Shown piece after piece: positions 1-10,330 of a DNA stretch of 64,000 nt. Under the pieces are notes generated by a model. That model saw only the letters and a list, made by a program, of their open reading frames with translations, did not search any database and was not told the origin of the DNA. Source of the DNA: Cycas panzhihuaensis (taxonomy: Eukaryota > Cycadophyta); NCBI GenBank assembly GCA_023213395.1, contig CM041465.1, positions 208,141,741 through 208,205,740 of the forward strand, given 5' to 3'. Both the position numbers and the translations under genes were made by a program. Within the stretch, counting starts at the first letter, position 1. Every line of letters starts with the position of its first letter.

Positions 1-641
1 GCACCTGATGTGGATGGTTCTTCCTCATTATCCTTAGCGTAGATTTGTTCTTCTTGAAGTAGCAGACTTTCAAATTCATTGAATGTCATTCTTTTGAGAC
101 AACCATCTCTTGTAGTGGATGATATGAAGCCATTGTAGTCCTTTGGCAAAGCTTTGGTGATAGATGTGATCAGTTCATCTCTTGTTGCTAGACTACCCAA
201 TGTATTCAACTCATTACATACCTCCTTGATGGAGGAAAGAAAAGCCGACATGGGCTTGACAAACTTTACAGAATACAATTTGGCTTTAACCATTAAAATG
301 CGAGCTTCATCTCGCCTTTCATACAATGAGGACAAAATGTTCCAAGCTTCCTTAGAAGTTTTAGCACAAGCAATGTTTTGATCTACATGCACATCAACAA
401 TCATATGAAGGAATACCAAAGCGATTTCATCTTTGGCTTCCCAAGCAGCAACTAAAGCATTATCAAGTTGCACAGTTACATTGCCATTGATAACAGCTAC
501 AGGTTGGGGTAGTCTTCCAGAAATATAACCCCAAAATTCATTCATGATCAGCAAATTCTGAGTGATTCTTTTCCATTCTTGATAGTTATCTTGACCTGTT
601 AATCGAAGGGTGCATGCATTTAGCATGTTGGTAGCAGCCAT
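1..641 (-). CDS. gag: Copia-type Gag polyprotein, N-terminal part (Cop1), open at window edge
   Basis: This is an uninterrupted minus-strand frame starting at the ATG at 641-639 and still open at base 1 (about 213 codons visible). The N-terminus has the Copia Gag signature: a short hydrophobic stretch, then residues around LTGQDNYQEWKR, then a long helical region with KTSKEAWNILSSLYE, typical of the DUF4219 and UBN2/Retrotran_gag_2 families. It would form the capsid of the virus-like particle and bind the element RNA. The residues before the window edge are acidic (KDNEEEPSTSG), the usual linker before a zinc knuckle, which is not in view. There is no internal stop or frameshift, unlike nearly every other retroelement frame here. 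The long leader upstream (642-2648) carries no extension of the frame. Confidence is high for Gag and moderate for its being expressed. Confidence 0.88.
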   Translation of the reverse strand, partial: MAATNMLNACTLRLTGQDNYQEWKRITQNLLIMNEFWGYISGRLPQPVAVINGNVTVQLDNALVAAWEAKDEIALVFLHMIVDVHVDQNIACAKTSKEAWNILSSLYERRDEARILMVKAKLYSVKFVKPMSAFLSSIKEVCNELNTLGSLATRDELITSITKALPKDYNGFISSTTRDGCLKRMTFNEFESLLLQEEQIYAKDNEEEPSTSG

Positions 642-2648
642 GTTTCAGTTATAAGGCTTGAAGCTAGCAGATAACTTGGAAACTCAAAGCTTTCGTCGCT
701 TAAGTTCCACCTTCTAACGAAACCAACAATCTTGATCTTACTAGAAGATCCAACAATTGAATGGAATGATGAAGGGTGGAGGACTAGGCTATGGAGTTGG
801 TCCAACTCTGATCTTATAGAGGAGATCCAACAGTTGACCAAGTTAAATCTAGGACAAAGGCGTGTAGGGTTGATGCATGGACGTACCATGCTTTCCCACA
901 GGATTCCATTTAATAACACCCTTTTCGAACCTCCTTTCCCTCAAGCAACCTTAATTATCGTGCACTGACCGTACGGTCGGTTGGTCCCCTCGGGAATGCA
1001 CCAAGCTTAAGGTTATTTTAGAGGCAAGGTTTGAACCTTTTTCGGGCCTCTCCAACAAGATTTTAAGTCACTTTTTAGCAGTTTTAAAGTGAACTTAGAT
1101 TTATTTTACTTGGATGATGTACTTATGAGAATGCTTGATTAAGCTTTACAATGAAAGAGTGGATTCAAAAGGAAGCAATTTTACTACATCAATATGAACA
1201 CTTGAAGTGTTATTACAATGAGCACTTTAATGAAATATAGTGCTTATGTAGATCCAAGTAAAAAACAGATGCTTGATTACAATGAGTTTTGCAAAAAAGT
1301 ACTTTGAAAATGTGCTTAAGTACTCAATGAAGCAAGGCAAAACTTTGTGATGAAGATACAAGTGGGTTCCTTTTAATGCTCAAAAGTGAAGGTAAGAGAA
1401 CCACTTGCAAAATAGGACACCAAGCACCAAGTGTTGGGACTTTAAAATAGTCCCAACGATAAAAAAAGAAGTGATTTTATTAAGTACAAAGTATTTTTTA
1501 GCCCTTTTTGAGACTTAAGGGCAATAGGTCACCATGCAAGGTGCCTTAAAGAAGTGTTTGAAATAGTGATAAATATCACTTTTATAATGTGCAAACACTT
1601 AAAATCACTTCACCTAAGCCAATTAACACTTATGCAACATTAATTAAGTGTTAAAAAAAACTTAAAGAGCCAAAAACAAAGGCTGAAACTCAATTTTTTT
1701 TTTTTTTTGGAAATTTGAGCAACAAGAACACCACGCAGGGAACCTTGATTAAGGACTTAAACGCAGAAATTTTAACATCCAGCCAACAATATTCAGAGAA
1801 ACATTCTTAAAAGTATAACATAAGGTTCAAAAATCAAAAGTTTGATTTGAATTTTTCAAAAAAAAAAAAAAAAAGGGTCGTTTATGGCAGCGTGACTTGG
1901 GTAACTCCCGTGGACACGCAAATGATAAGAACAGTGTGTAGAGACCTCTGTTTGTGCTGAAAATTCAGGAGGAGAGGTGCCCAAGTGGTATCCAACTCCC
2001 TCTAAAATCTCAAGGCTTTTCGTCAAGTGTGCAGAGAGCTGCAAGTAATTGAAGTTATGGCTAGTTACACGTCCTTAAGAAAGGAAAACTAGAGTCCTAC
2101 GGCTGTTCGGGGTTTTAAACCCTCGTATTAATCACTAAAACGCTTTCCTTAAGTCTACTATAGCTGCATGCAGGGTCAGTATGTGGACAGCCAGCTTGAT
2201 ATGAGAAAAAAAAGTGAAAAACAGCAATTTTTTATGCTTTTTGAGTGGGGTTTCAAGGCTGAAAATGCCCAGAAATTGATCCACAGCCTGCAAGGGTCCT
2301 CAAACTTTAAATAAATTCAGTCTGAGAGCTTCAAATGGCTAGAGAATAGCTTAGAACCCAAATGTGAGAAAAAAATTAGCTAAAAAATGCAAATTTTAGT
2401 AGAAAAATTACAAAAAACGTGAGTAAACTTGCTCAAAACCCTTGAAGGTGATCTCGAAAAAATTTCAGATCTGAATATGGAGTGCTCTAGCCTTTCAATG
2501 TTGCTCTAGAAGCTTGAACACCGCGAAAATGGTCTCAAACAAACCTTGGATCGCTTTCTTGGGCGAAGGTCGTAACCAAGGGTTTGAAGCCCTTCTTTGA
2601 ATCTCCTTAAGCAGCAACAAACAGAACAGAGGAAACTAGTCTCCTCTT
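642..2648 (-). other. Long untranslated leader of Cop1 between PBS and gag
   Basis: About 2 kb without a convincing coding frame. It is A/T-rich with poly-T and poly-A runs (about 1690-1708 and 1858-1874). The part nearest gag, about 823-1080, is clearly related to 55000-55240 in Cop4, including a block around CACCCTTTTCGAACCTCC, so the leader is a family trait rather than a random insertion. A perfect 12-base palindrome, GACCGTACGGTC, sits near 967-978. Confidence 0.6.
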
Positions 2649-2660
2649 GCTCTGATACCA
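2649..2660 (-). other. Primer-binding site of Cop1
   Basis: The minus-strand reading is TGGTATCAGAGC, the standard complement of plant initiator tRNA-Met, two bases from the LTR end. It fixes both the orientation of the element and the LTR boundary. Confidence 0.9.
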
Positions 2661-2662
2661 AA

Positions 2663-3218
2663 TGTGAAAAGAGGCCTAATGGCTTCACAGTCCCAAGATC
2701 TAGAAGCTAGGATCACTCTAGTTCTAAAAGCACAAATACTTAACAAGTGTAATACTCTCAAGATGAAAGAAAGCATAAGAGACAAAGCATAAAATGAAGG
2801 AACAAGAGAAATGATACCAAATGTGTGGAGTTGGAATTGGTCCAACCTCCAAAAGAATAAACAGTTTGATTAGCAAACTGACAGCATAACAATACAACTC
2901 TAACTCTCTTATGAGACAATGAGGAGAGGTCTCATTATATAGAGTGAAATGAGAGACCTAAGGCCTTGGATGTTTGACAAGTGTCAAACATCCAAGATAC
3001 ATGCCTTGCATGTAGGACATGTGTCCTTTTGGGCTCTCATGTGAGCAAAAATGCATGAGGGTCCATTTGACCCTTTAGTGACAACATTGTGTCACTAGAA
3101 AGAATGTGGGTGTGCACTTTATCACTTAAGTGATAAGTCATCCCTAAAGTACAAAAGTACACATATTACACAAAAAATTAAAGTACATTATCTTAACATG
3201 TAAACATAAGGTTTAACA
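2663..3218 (-). repeat. 5' LTR of Cop1
   Basis: Starts TGTGAAAAG and ends GTTTAACA on the plus strand, so it has TG...CA ends of 556 bp. On the minus strand a TATA box (CTATATAAT, 2934-2942) lies in the middle. A 14-bp perfect inverted repeat with two inverted TTGAC cores lies just upstream at 2966-2995. The downstream half is related to the Cop4 LTR. Confidence 0.82.
2934..2942 (-). promoter_or_regulatory. Predicted TATA box of the Cop1 LTR
   Basis: CTATATAAT on the minus strand, in the middle of the LTR and about 24 bases downstream of the W-box-like palindrome at 2966-2995. The position fits the U3/R boundary of a plant LTR. Confidence 0.55.
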
Positions 3219-5890
3219 CTATTATACGATAGCAAATTCCACACCCATCCCGAAAAACTAGAACCGTGATGATTGGGACCCTACCAAGTGGAAAAATTTT
3301 ATTAGAACGAATAAGTTCAACTACAAGGCATAAGTGGTTATAAACTGCCTACCCTAGTCAATGGCAATCGATTGAAGAAATACCACCATTAAACACACAC
3401 CTCTAGTACGAGTCAACTAGATGTATAATATGTGTTGAGTGAAGTTGCAGACAACTAAAGTTGTCCTAGTATTGGCACCATGACTCTACACCAATACATA
3501 AACATAAAAATCCTTACAAAAACACTAAAAAACAGAGAAAAACTAACCGTAACTCGCAAAAATCATACACCTAGACAAAAGTCCAAGAAAATTACACCTT
3601 GCATCCTGAGTTTGGAATGTAACCAGGCAAAAGGAGCTAGCGGAAGATGATACGCATAGGGAACAGAAGAAATAGAAAATAGCCAGAAAGAGGAACCGTT
3701 CCAAAAATGGAACAAAACGAACCGCATGCATTCCCAGACAAGAATATGACCCAAACGAATGAAAAAAAGTGCATTATGAGTATCGAAACCCTACAGTCAT
3801 TCCGCCATTCAAATGCACAGAGGAACATAAAGAGATACAACCCCAAGAAGGAATGGCCAGCTTAACCATCCGAACCAAGGAACGCACATCCAACAGAAAG
3901 GTGTAAGTCCCTCAAAAGATTCATTGTTGAGTTTGCTTTTTTCCATACATTCCCTCCGGTTGCAGAATGAGGATTGCAAGTATCCAGGAGACCTACTTAT
4001 CAAAACTTCAAGGGGAATTCGAGGAGTTGCCAAACAATGTCAGGGAAAAAAATCAAACAAGCTGGATGGGAGGATTTTGTTATCATGCTTCCTTTGTATT
4101 AGGACCCGAAAATGATGGAGGAGATCATCATAGCTATGAAATGGAACAGGAAGAAGGTAAAAATAGATGTGGCAGCCATCCATGAGGTTACATGGTTATC
4201 CAATGAAGGAGAAACCCCCGTAGTGACAAAGAAATAAGAAGTAGACAGGGAGACATGGACAAGGGAACTCTGTGCCTAAATACTCAAGTTTATTCTGTGG
4301 GGCATCAGAATTGTGGATATTGCAAATAAGAAGTTACAATGGGCTGCCAAAATTCTAGTGTCCAAATTTCTTACAAAACAAAAGCATACATACATTCTTG
4401 GAGGGTTAGTACCCCTACTTTTAGCATTATGAGACAAGGTTAAGATGAACTGGTGTGAATTCTTGGCTAACAACATCGAGCAGCAGTTAGGGGAACTTCA
4501 AAAGCACCCCTTTAGACAACCATCATTGTTGTTGGCTTTACTATTCTAGCAGTGTCTGAACATCAATCCCCCTTCCCTACCGATCCAACCTAGGGAACCT
4601 ATGATTAAAAAATGGATTAATATTATGCCAAGTGGTACCGAGGACCCAGGAGTAAAACATCAGGTTAAAGTAGAAATGACCAAAATATTGAAATGGGTAT
4701 AGCATAAGCTAGGCACCTCCTTCCCACTTCAACAAAAGCAAACGGCCAAAAGAGGCCCTAAAAGAAGTAGAGGACAGTCGGAAGTAGAGGAGCTACCAAA
4801 CGATTGGGAAACAAAGTTTCCTCAGGCAATTTTGGAACCAAGAGAAGGTTCCTCACAGACACCCTGAAGTGAAAAGGGTACATAGATTATTCAACTATTG
4901 CAAGAATTGGAAGAAGGGTACAAGGCACAAATAGTGGAATTACAAGAAAAGATTAAGAAGAAGGATGCAATAATAGCTACTTTAACACAGATCAATGAAG
5001 ACATGTTGAAAGCCACTGAGTCAACAGGGCAACCAAGACTATAGAAGCAGCCCTAATTACAAAAAGAGGAGGGAGGAAAAAGAACAAAATTTTGAAATTT
5101 TTTGAAATTGAACATGGATGGTCAACCATTTTTGTTGACCCTGGATAGATGTTGCAGTTATATTTGACACTCGTGTCTATTAGAGGGAATGTATGACAAA
5201 AAACAGACAAAACAATTGGTATTTTGCAAGGCAACCATTTGGCATGTATTCGGAACAGAGAATGGACAGAGCAGTGCACAGAACGCAGTCCATCCCACTG
5301 CAGGAACGAATGTTGTACATAGGAATGATCGAGCAATGCAAGAACGCACCAAACAGAAAAGGGAACAATTGCGACCCAGCAAAGGAACGGTGGATATAAT
5401 GCATAGGACACGTGGACAACAATACAGATGGAAGACTGTATTAAGACATTAACAAAGAGTGGTTTAGGGCTAAACAGGCATCCATTCAGAAGAATGGACG
5501 GTTTCGACTATAGACGCAACCGTTCCGTAACAAGAATGCACAGTGTATATAAACACATCCGCCCATTGGGATGGATGCGAGAGCCGAGTGAGTAATTCCA
5601 ACGGTACCTAATCTGGTACAGTTGACCAGTCTAACTAGAATGGACCTTGTATGATGTAATATTGACTATTGTCTAATAAAATAAGAGAGTTATGTGGAAA
5701 AGCATGTGTACTCATTGAGGAACGCATGGTGAATGTATGTGTATAAGTTACTTGTGGACTTATGTGGCTTAATAAATGAAGACTATGTATCTTGACCACG
5801 TGCACACACCTTAGACTACAGTGCAAACCCTTGACAAGTGAAGATCTTGCAATAAGGAACAAATCAGTAATCAACATTTTAGGAGATGGT
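3219..5890 (+). other. Unk1: unclassified repeat-like segment with a decayed plus-strand frame
   Basis: This lies between the Cop1 LTR and the Gyp1 gag remnant. Features seen are a coding-like plus-strand stretch (3960-5045), a purine-rich tract just after it (about 5066-5087), a TATA-like TATATAAA near 5546 and AATAAAAT near 5677. The order ORF, purine tract, promoter, polyadenylation signal resembles the 3' end of an LTR or pararetrovirus-like element, but I could not find a second copy of the putative LTR. I cannot name a family. Confidence 0.35.
3960..5045 (+). pseudogene. Decayed reading frame of Unk1, unknown protein
   Basis: No single frame is open, but reading across stops and frameshifts gives protein-like sequence. 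There is a hydrophilic N-terminal part (around MGGFCYHASFVLGPENDGG), then a region rich in Trp and Lys, a basic patch rich in Lys and Arg near 4740-4790, and a C-terminal coiled-coil-like stretch at about 4890-5000 (ELEEGYKAQIVELQEKIKKK). The tail ends directly before a purine-rich tract. It could be a gag-like protein of a non-autonomous element. No zinc knuckle, protease or RT motif is visible and I do not recognise the family. Confidence 0.35.
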
Positions 5891-5899
5891 CAGGGTCAT

Positions 5900-6439
5900 C
5901 AACTTCTAGCCTGATGTAAAGCTTCAAGAATTCATCAATGTATTACTGCAATGTTTGTCCTCATAATTGTCTAATGTGTAACCACCATTTCGTAAGGTTA
6001 TCAAGATATCCAAGTGGGTTAAACACCCTTTAATGGTTGCTTTGAAAGTCTCACAGGTAAAAATTAGTTGTTGCCTACTATGCGTCTGCCACCAAGTCAA
6101 GGCTTGTTTAGTCATGTGCACCTCATCGACCATAAGTTTTTGTTGCTCTGTTAGCTATTAAGTTTTGAAATAAGCTTCTAAGTTTCCGAGCCAATCATCT
6201 AACTTATCTGCATTTAGTGTTCCATCAAAAAGTGGAATGTATATTTTAGCATCTAATTTAAATAGTGGTTGCAATAAAGGAATTGCAATAGCGACTTGTT
6301 GGTGCAGCAACTATTGGAACATGGCCATCATGTTATTGACTAGGTTTTGTTGAAAGGTCTGTGAATCTTGTCTTTGTTCTCGCAACTCTTGTGCCAAAAG
6401 CTCTGAGAGATCTAAGTGGGATTGTTCTTCTTAAGACAT
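5900..6439 (-). pseudogene. gag: Ty3/Gypsy-type Gag fragment (Gyp1)
   Basis: The minus strand begins at the ATG at 6439-6437 with a Gln/Glu-rich coiled-coil-like N-terminus (LLAQELREQRQDSQTFQQ). A classic Retrotrans_gag core follows: KIYIPLFDGTLNADKLDDWL, then the EAYFK region, then KQALTWWQTHSRQ. These are the sites that in autonomous Gypsy Gag form the capsid fold. Stops occur within the first codons, before the TEQQK segment and near the end, and the frame breaks after about residue 170. It is a dead copy. The phenotype of the core (F-D-G-x-L... WL, ALTWW) supports Gypsy over Copia with good confidence. Confidence 0.72.
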
Positions 6440-6450
6440 GATTGGTGGGG

Positions 6451-6630
6451 TACGTCTGCCTAGGAAGGGCTTATCGAAGTATGCCCACATGTTAATGCTA
6501 AAAGAGATATATTCCTATTTGAGATATGCCTACCTGGAAAGGGCTTATGGTGGTATGCTCATTATCTCTTCCTATTTGAATAATTTGAGATATGCCTGCC
6601 TAAAAAGGGCTTATGGTCATATGCTCATTA
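6451..6630 (-). repeat. Tandem repeat of about 70 bp in the Gyp1 leader
   Basis: Three head-to-tail units: 6451-6524 (74 bp), 6525-6590 (66 bp) and a partial 6591-6630. Each carries a core of the type TGCCTACCTGGAAAGGGC followed by TATGCTCATTA or a variant. The repeat sits directly upstream of the gag start. Confidence 0.75.
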
Positions 6631-7502
6631 CTTTTTGTTTTTTTTTTTTAATAATTGAAAAGGCCGCAAGTATGAGAAATTAGGACTTAGTGACCGCAAG
6701 GCCAAAAAAATAAGAAAGAAAAGAGATAAAAATAAACCCTTAAGAACTTTTGCTTGTTTTTAAATGATTCAATTACGTTTTAAAAAAACAAACCAAAGTT
6801 TTAAGATTGAATTTACTTTGGCATATACTAAGAATTATCTTTTTTTTTAATAACCCAAAGTCGCAAAACATAGGAAACTCGAAAAAAAAAATTGATAGTG
6901 TTACAATAAAATGATTTTCAATAGCTTCAAGAACATTTTCTAGGCTTACCAATCATCGGAATCTTCTCAAGTTTGACAGGTGAGTTCTTCGAGCTGTAAC
7001 GATCAATGTAGATAGCCATTTATTAGGGTTTTGTTAATCAGTGAATGGAGAACCTCACGTTGGATGTCACCAAGGGCACACAACTACCGCTCAAGTTTGT
7101 AGTCGATTTTTTTTTAATTGAATCCATAATTTCTTGTTGTTTGCGATTGGAACAGGACTATTAGCAGGAATCGAAGACAGGGCAAGCAATAAATGCTACA
7201 AAGGAGCGATAGGGTGTGGAGGGTGCCGTTAAGAGTGAGTCACAAGCCGCTCAAAATGAATAACAATCGTCCCATGTTTAATTCGTCATATTTGGAGTCT
7301 CCTTCAATGCTTTGGTGAGGCGTGTTCGACAATGGCGCAAACGATTGTGTGCAGATGACTATGGCGGTCGATCCTCTTCTTCATGCCCTCATGCTTTTCA
7401 AACTTTGGCTTTCAGTTGATTATGTGGCTTGATGGCATCAGAAGGGGGGCATCTCTACAATAGCTAGACCAACTGCGAGTTTTACTCGATGCATCCATGA
7501 CT
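6631..7502 (-). other. Gyp1 leader, no gene seen
   Basis: A/T-rich DNA between PBS and gag with several poly-T and poly-A tracts (about 6640 and 6838). Six-frame reading shows only short, unrelated open frames. Confidence 0.5.
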
Positions 7503-7514
7503 GCTCTAATACCA
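7503..7514 (-). other. Primer-binding site of Gyp1
   Basis: The minus-strand reading is TGGTATTAGAGC, one base from the initiator-Met PBS used by the other elements here, and five bases from the TG that opens the LTR. Confidence 0.75.
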
Positions 7515-7519
7515 AAAAT

Positions 7520-7830
7520 TGTTCTATCACCATCAAGAGGTGAGAAGAATAAAGAGAGAAAAGTAAATAATGCAATACTTTGATGTCCCATTTTATTGAA
7601 TCATTCTAGCATAAATACATAAGTGAGGGTTCTGCATGATGGACATTTGTCATCCATGCATTCCCTGTTATTTGTACATAGAAAAGAATGAAGAAATAGA
7701 AAAGAAATAAGGAAAAAAAGAATTAAGAAAGAAGAAAGAATAAAGAAATGAAGAATAATAACTATTCATTAGAATAACTACTCATCAGTACTATTGTACA
7801 CCTTCTAGTAACGTTTCATCAAATTCTAAG
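7520..7830 (-). repeat. Probable LTR of Gyp1
   Basis: Starts TGTTCTATCACC next to the PBS. The far end is uncertain: CA ends exist at about 7800 and 7833. No second copy is in the window, so the length is an estimate. Confidence 0.45.
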
Positions 7831-9249
7831 CATCCTTTTTTTTTCCCTATTCGTACAATTCTGTACGATAGTCGTACGACTGCCCGTAGACCTCTTCAAA
7901 TGCCAAAAACTTTAAAAAAAAAAAAAACTTTATAGGCAATCGTCCTCGCTCGATATCAAAATGATAAGTCTGCAAACTTTTGCTCACTTGCTCTTCATAG
8001 AATTCTGATTAGGAAATACCTCTAGGCCTTGTTTATGCACAGAAATTCAAGACCTGAACTAGGTAAGAGGAATTGGAGGAATGAGTAACTTCCCCCTTCA
8101 TTGATTTCTTTGAAGAATGTCTTACATATTTATACAAACTCAAGTTGGTTTGTATATAGGACACATGTGCTCCATGCAAGACATGTGTCATCGATATACA
8201 TAATTGCTAATTAAGTTCCTTGAGTACCTTTAAAGTGATACTTAAAGAGTATTGTGAATATAAGACTACACTTATACATTAAGACTATACATAAATATTC
8301 ATCAAGAGCATAGAATGTTGTACGGATATTTGACCTAGGTGATTCATCGATGAGTAGCACTTGATGTGAATTATAAGATGACATTTGTTTTAACAACTAG
8401 GCAAGTGTGTAGTCGAGTTTGTTATAACAAAAAAGATGAAGATTTTGTTAGTTTCTTATAACTGTTAGATCGGTTGTTATGTTAGGATGTGACATCCCAT
8501 GCATTTAGAGGTGGATGACATAACATGCTTTGGGATGGATGGGCACACTAATTACCAAGTGTTAGGAAAAGATGGTGATTTCTTGGTTAATAGAATGATG
8601 GATTAATGTAAATCATGATCATGTTAGGTCGTGACAAAGCACAAATACGGGTTAAAGAAGTTGTCATAAGAATGGTGATGATTAGAGGGAAGTGGCATTT
8701 GGAGTAACAAATGTGGCTTTTCATAGTGGTGCAATGCATGTATCCTGATTAGGTCTATATTGGTTGTTTAGACTTACTTGAGTTGGTTAGTGTAGTGGTG
8801 AAGTTAGCTAAGCTATTTTGGAAAATATTCTAAATTTTTGTTCTAGAATTGCACATCTTGTGTCTGAGGAGGTCTCACAAGAAAAATGCCATCACTACAA
8901 GTAAAACAAAGAAGTTGCAAACTCAATGGAGGCAAATGGTAGGAAAAGGTCTTGATCAAGGCTTGGCCACGTAACATATTTTGCCAATTGGGTTCAATAG
9001 CCATGAGATAGATCATGTGCATTTGTGTAATGAATGGTTATAGTTACCAAAATTCTCACAGTTGCACATTGCCCTCACCACGGCAAGGCTAGATAAGTTT
9101 GTTACAATGCATATCCTAAAGACATGTCATGGTTTTGTGATATATATTATTTGGAGTTACAATCTTCAAGTTTTTCATTAAGACCATGCACAAAAAAGTG
9201 GAGTTGTTTGTTGCTTGGTTTTAGAAGCTATTTAGGTTAACTCCAAAGG
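7831..9249. other. Region without recognisable genes; possible solo LTR inside
   Basis: No coding frame longer than about 60 codons makes sense here. At 8000-8400 the minus strand has a TATAAATA box (near 8129-8137) and a GACACATG...CATGTGTC inverted repeat near 8159-8192. This resembles the promoter architecture of the Cop1 LTR without clear sequence identity. The remainder to 9244 is the insertion background of Cop2; its last five bases (AAAGG, 9245-9249) are the Cop2 target site. Confidence 0.4.
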
Positions 9250-9598
9250 TGTTAAGGAACATGAGTGCATACATACATGTTTATATTTGCAGAATCTTTA
9301 ACCGTACACAACAAGCAAACAAGATATACACAGAATACAGATGCGCAGTACACAAGATTTACGTGGGAAACCCTTTCAGGAAAAAACCCACCACAAAGAT
9401 CAATAGATCACATTGATTACCACTTGCTTGATTTGACTAAATATATAAGGGCTCTAGGATATATATATTCTTCCAAGAGGTGTCAATCGACAAGGGTTGT
9501 GGCCCTATGCATATCTCACACTATTTCATTAATCATGATTAAGTTAAACCACACATTAACATTAACCAATGGCTTAATAAACAACTGTCATGTTAACA
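9250..9598 (-). repeat. 3' LTR of Cop2
   Basis: TG...CA ends (TGTTAAGG...GTTAACA). It matches 20156-20504 over the full length with many substitutions. The PPT (TCTCCCTTT on the plus strand) abuts at 9599-9607. Confidence 0.93.
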
Positions 9599-9607
9599 TC
9601 TCCCTTT
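9599..9607 (-). other. Polypurine tract of Cop2
   Basis: AAAGGGAGA on the minus strand, directly against the 3' LTR; the plus-strand primer site. Confidence 0.8.
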
Positions 9608-9719
9608 AATGTAAATGTGGGGAACCTGCAACCTACTACAGTTGTGTTATCACGAAGGTTGGGACTATCCTGCTTCTTTATCCTTGTCGGTACATCCCCT
9701 CTCAAGGATATTTGTGAGC

Positions 9720-10330
9720 CCTAATTTGGTATGCATCTTTGTGAATTGATTTTCAGTAAAAGCTTTGGTGAAGACGTCCGCAAGCTGATATTCACTCGAA
9801 CAATAGTCGACCTACAGCTTCCTGACTTGATTTGTTCACAAATGTAGTGGTGTTGTATCTCAATATGCTTCATACATGCATGAAACTGAGGATTCTTTGA
9901 CAAGTGAATGGTGCTCTAATTATCAACAAAAATAATTGGATGTCCATTTGAAAATCCAAGAACTTCCAAGAGACCTTGCAACCATACAACTTCCTTTGCA
10001 CCAGCACTAATTCCTTGATATTCTGCCTCTATAGAAGATAGCGCCATTGTTTGCTGCTTCTTCAACTGCCACGAAACAAATCCATTACTGACACCAAAGA
10101 TGTATGCAGTAGTGGACTTCCAATCGTCACAGTCTCCTCCCCAATCAGCATCAATATAGCCATACAACTTTATCTCCTCACCATAACGGTATTCGAGACC
10201 AAGATTAAGTGTCCCCTTCAAGTACTTCAGAATCTACTTCACTGTGAGGATTCTGCACATATCGAGAAACTAATCCAATAGCATAGGCGATTTCTGGTCT
10301 GGTATGAGTTAAATAGATTAGACTCCATAC
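9720..10330 (-). pseudogene. pol: Cop2 RNase H domain (Copia type)
   Basis: The minus strand has the Copia RNase H signature: a YIDADWGGD catalytic Asp segment, then KSTTAYIFG, then VSWQLKKQQTMALSSIEAEY with the catalytic Glu in the SSIEAEY motif, then VWLQGLL. This domain would degrade the RNA template during reverse transcription. A frame runs from about 10221 to 9916, with the distal C-terminal part (HACMKHIEIQHHYICEQ, about 9880-9780) continuing in the same direction after a stop. The PPT is just downstream. The key acidic residues are present, but stops separate it from RT. Confidence 0.85.

Larger units (their letters stand above)
1..3218 (-). mobile_element. Cop1: 5' part of a Ty1/Copia LTR retrotransposon
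   Basis: Read on the minus strand this is LTR (2663-3218), a two-base spacer, an initiator-Met PBS (2649-2660), a leader of about 2 kb, then gag running off the left edge of the window. LTR and leader resemble those of Cop4 (LTR 51951-52462 and 56694-57114, leader about 55000-56679), so the two are one family. The 3' half and the second LTR lie outside the window, so the TSD cannot be checked; the five bases beyond the LTR are CTATT. Confidence 0.85.
5900..7830 (-). mobile_element. Gyp1: remnant of a Ty3/Gypsy-like element, 5' half
   Basis: The minus-strand order is LTR (7520-about 7830), PBS (7503-7514), leader with tandem repeats, gag (6439-5900). Nothing of pol remains; the gag stops where Unk1 begins, so the element is truncated at the junction near 5890-5900. 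The outer end of the LTR is not resolved. Confidence 0.6.

Noticed and set aside
620-919. Minus-strand 99-codon open frame
   Set aside because: Lies in the Cop1 leader, overlaps the gag start, has no family features and is not kept in the homologous Cop4 leader.
4992-5411. Minus-strand 139-codon open frame
   Set aside because: Antisense to the Unk1 tail, Cys/Phe/Leu-rich low-complexity composition; no recognisable domain.
6451-6630. Direct repeats as a CRISPR array
   Set aside because: Units are long, divergent and contiguous without unique spacers, and the DNA is plant nuclear.
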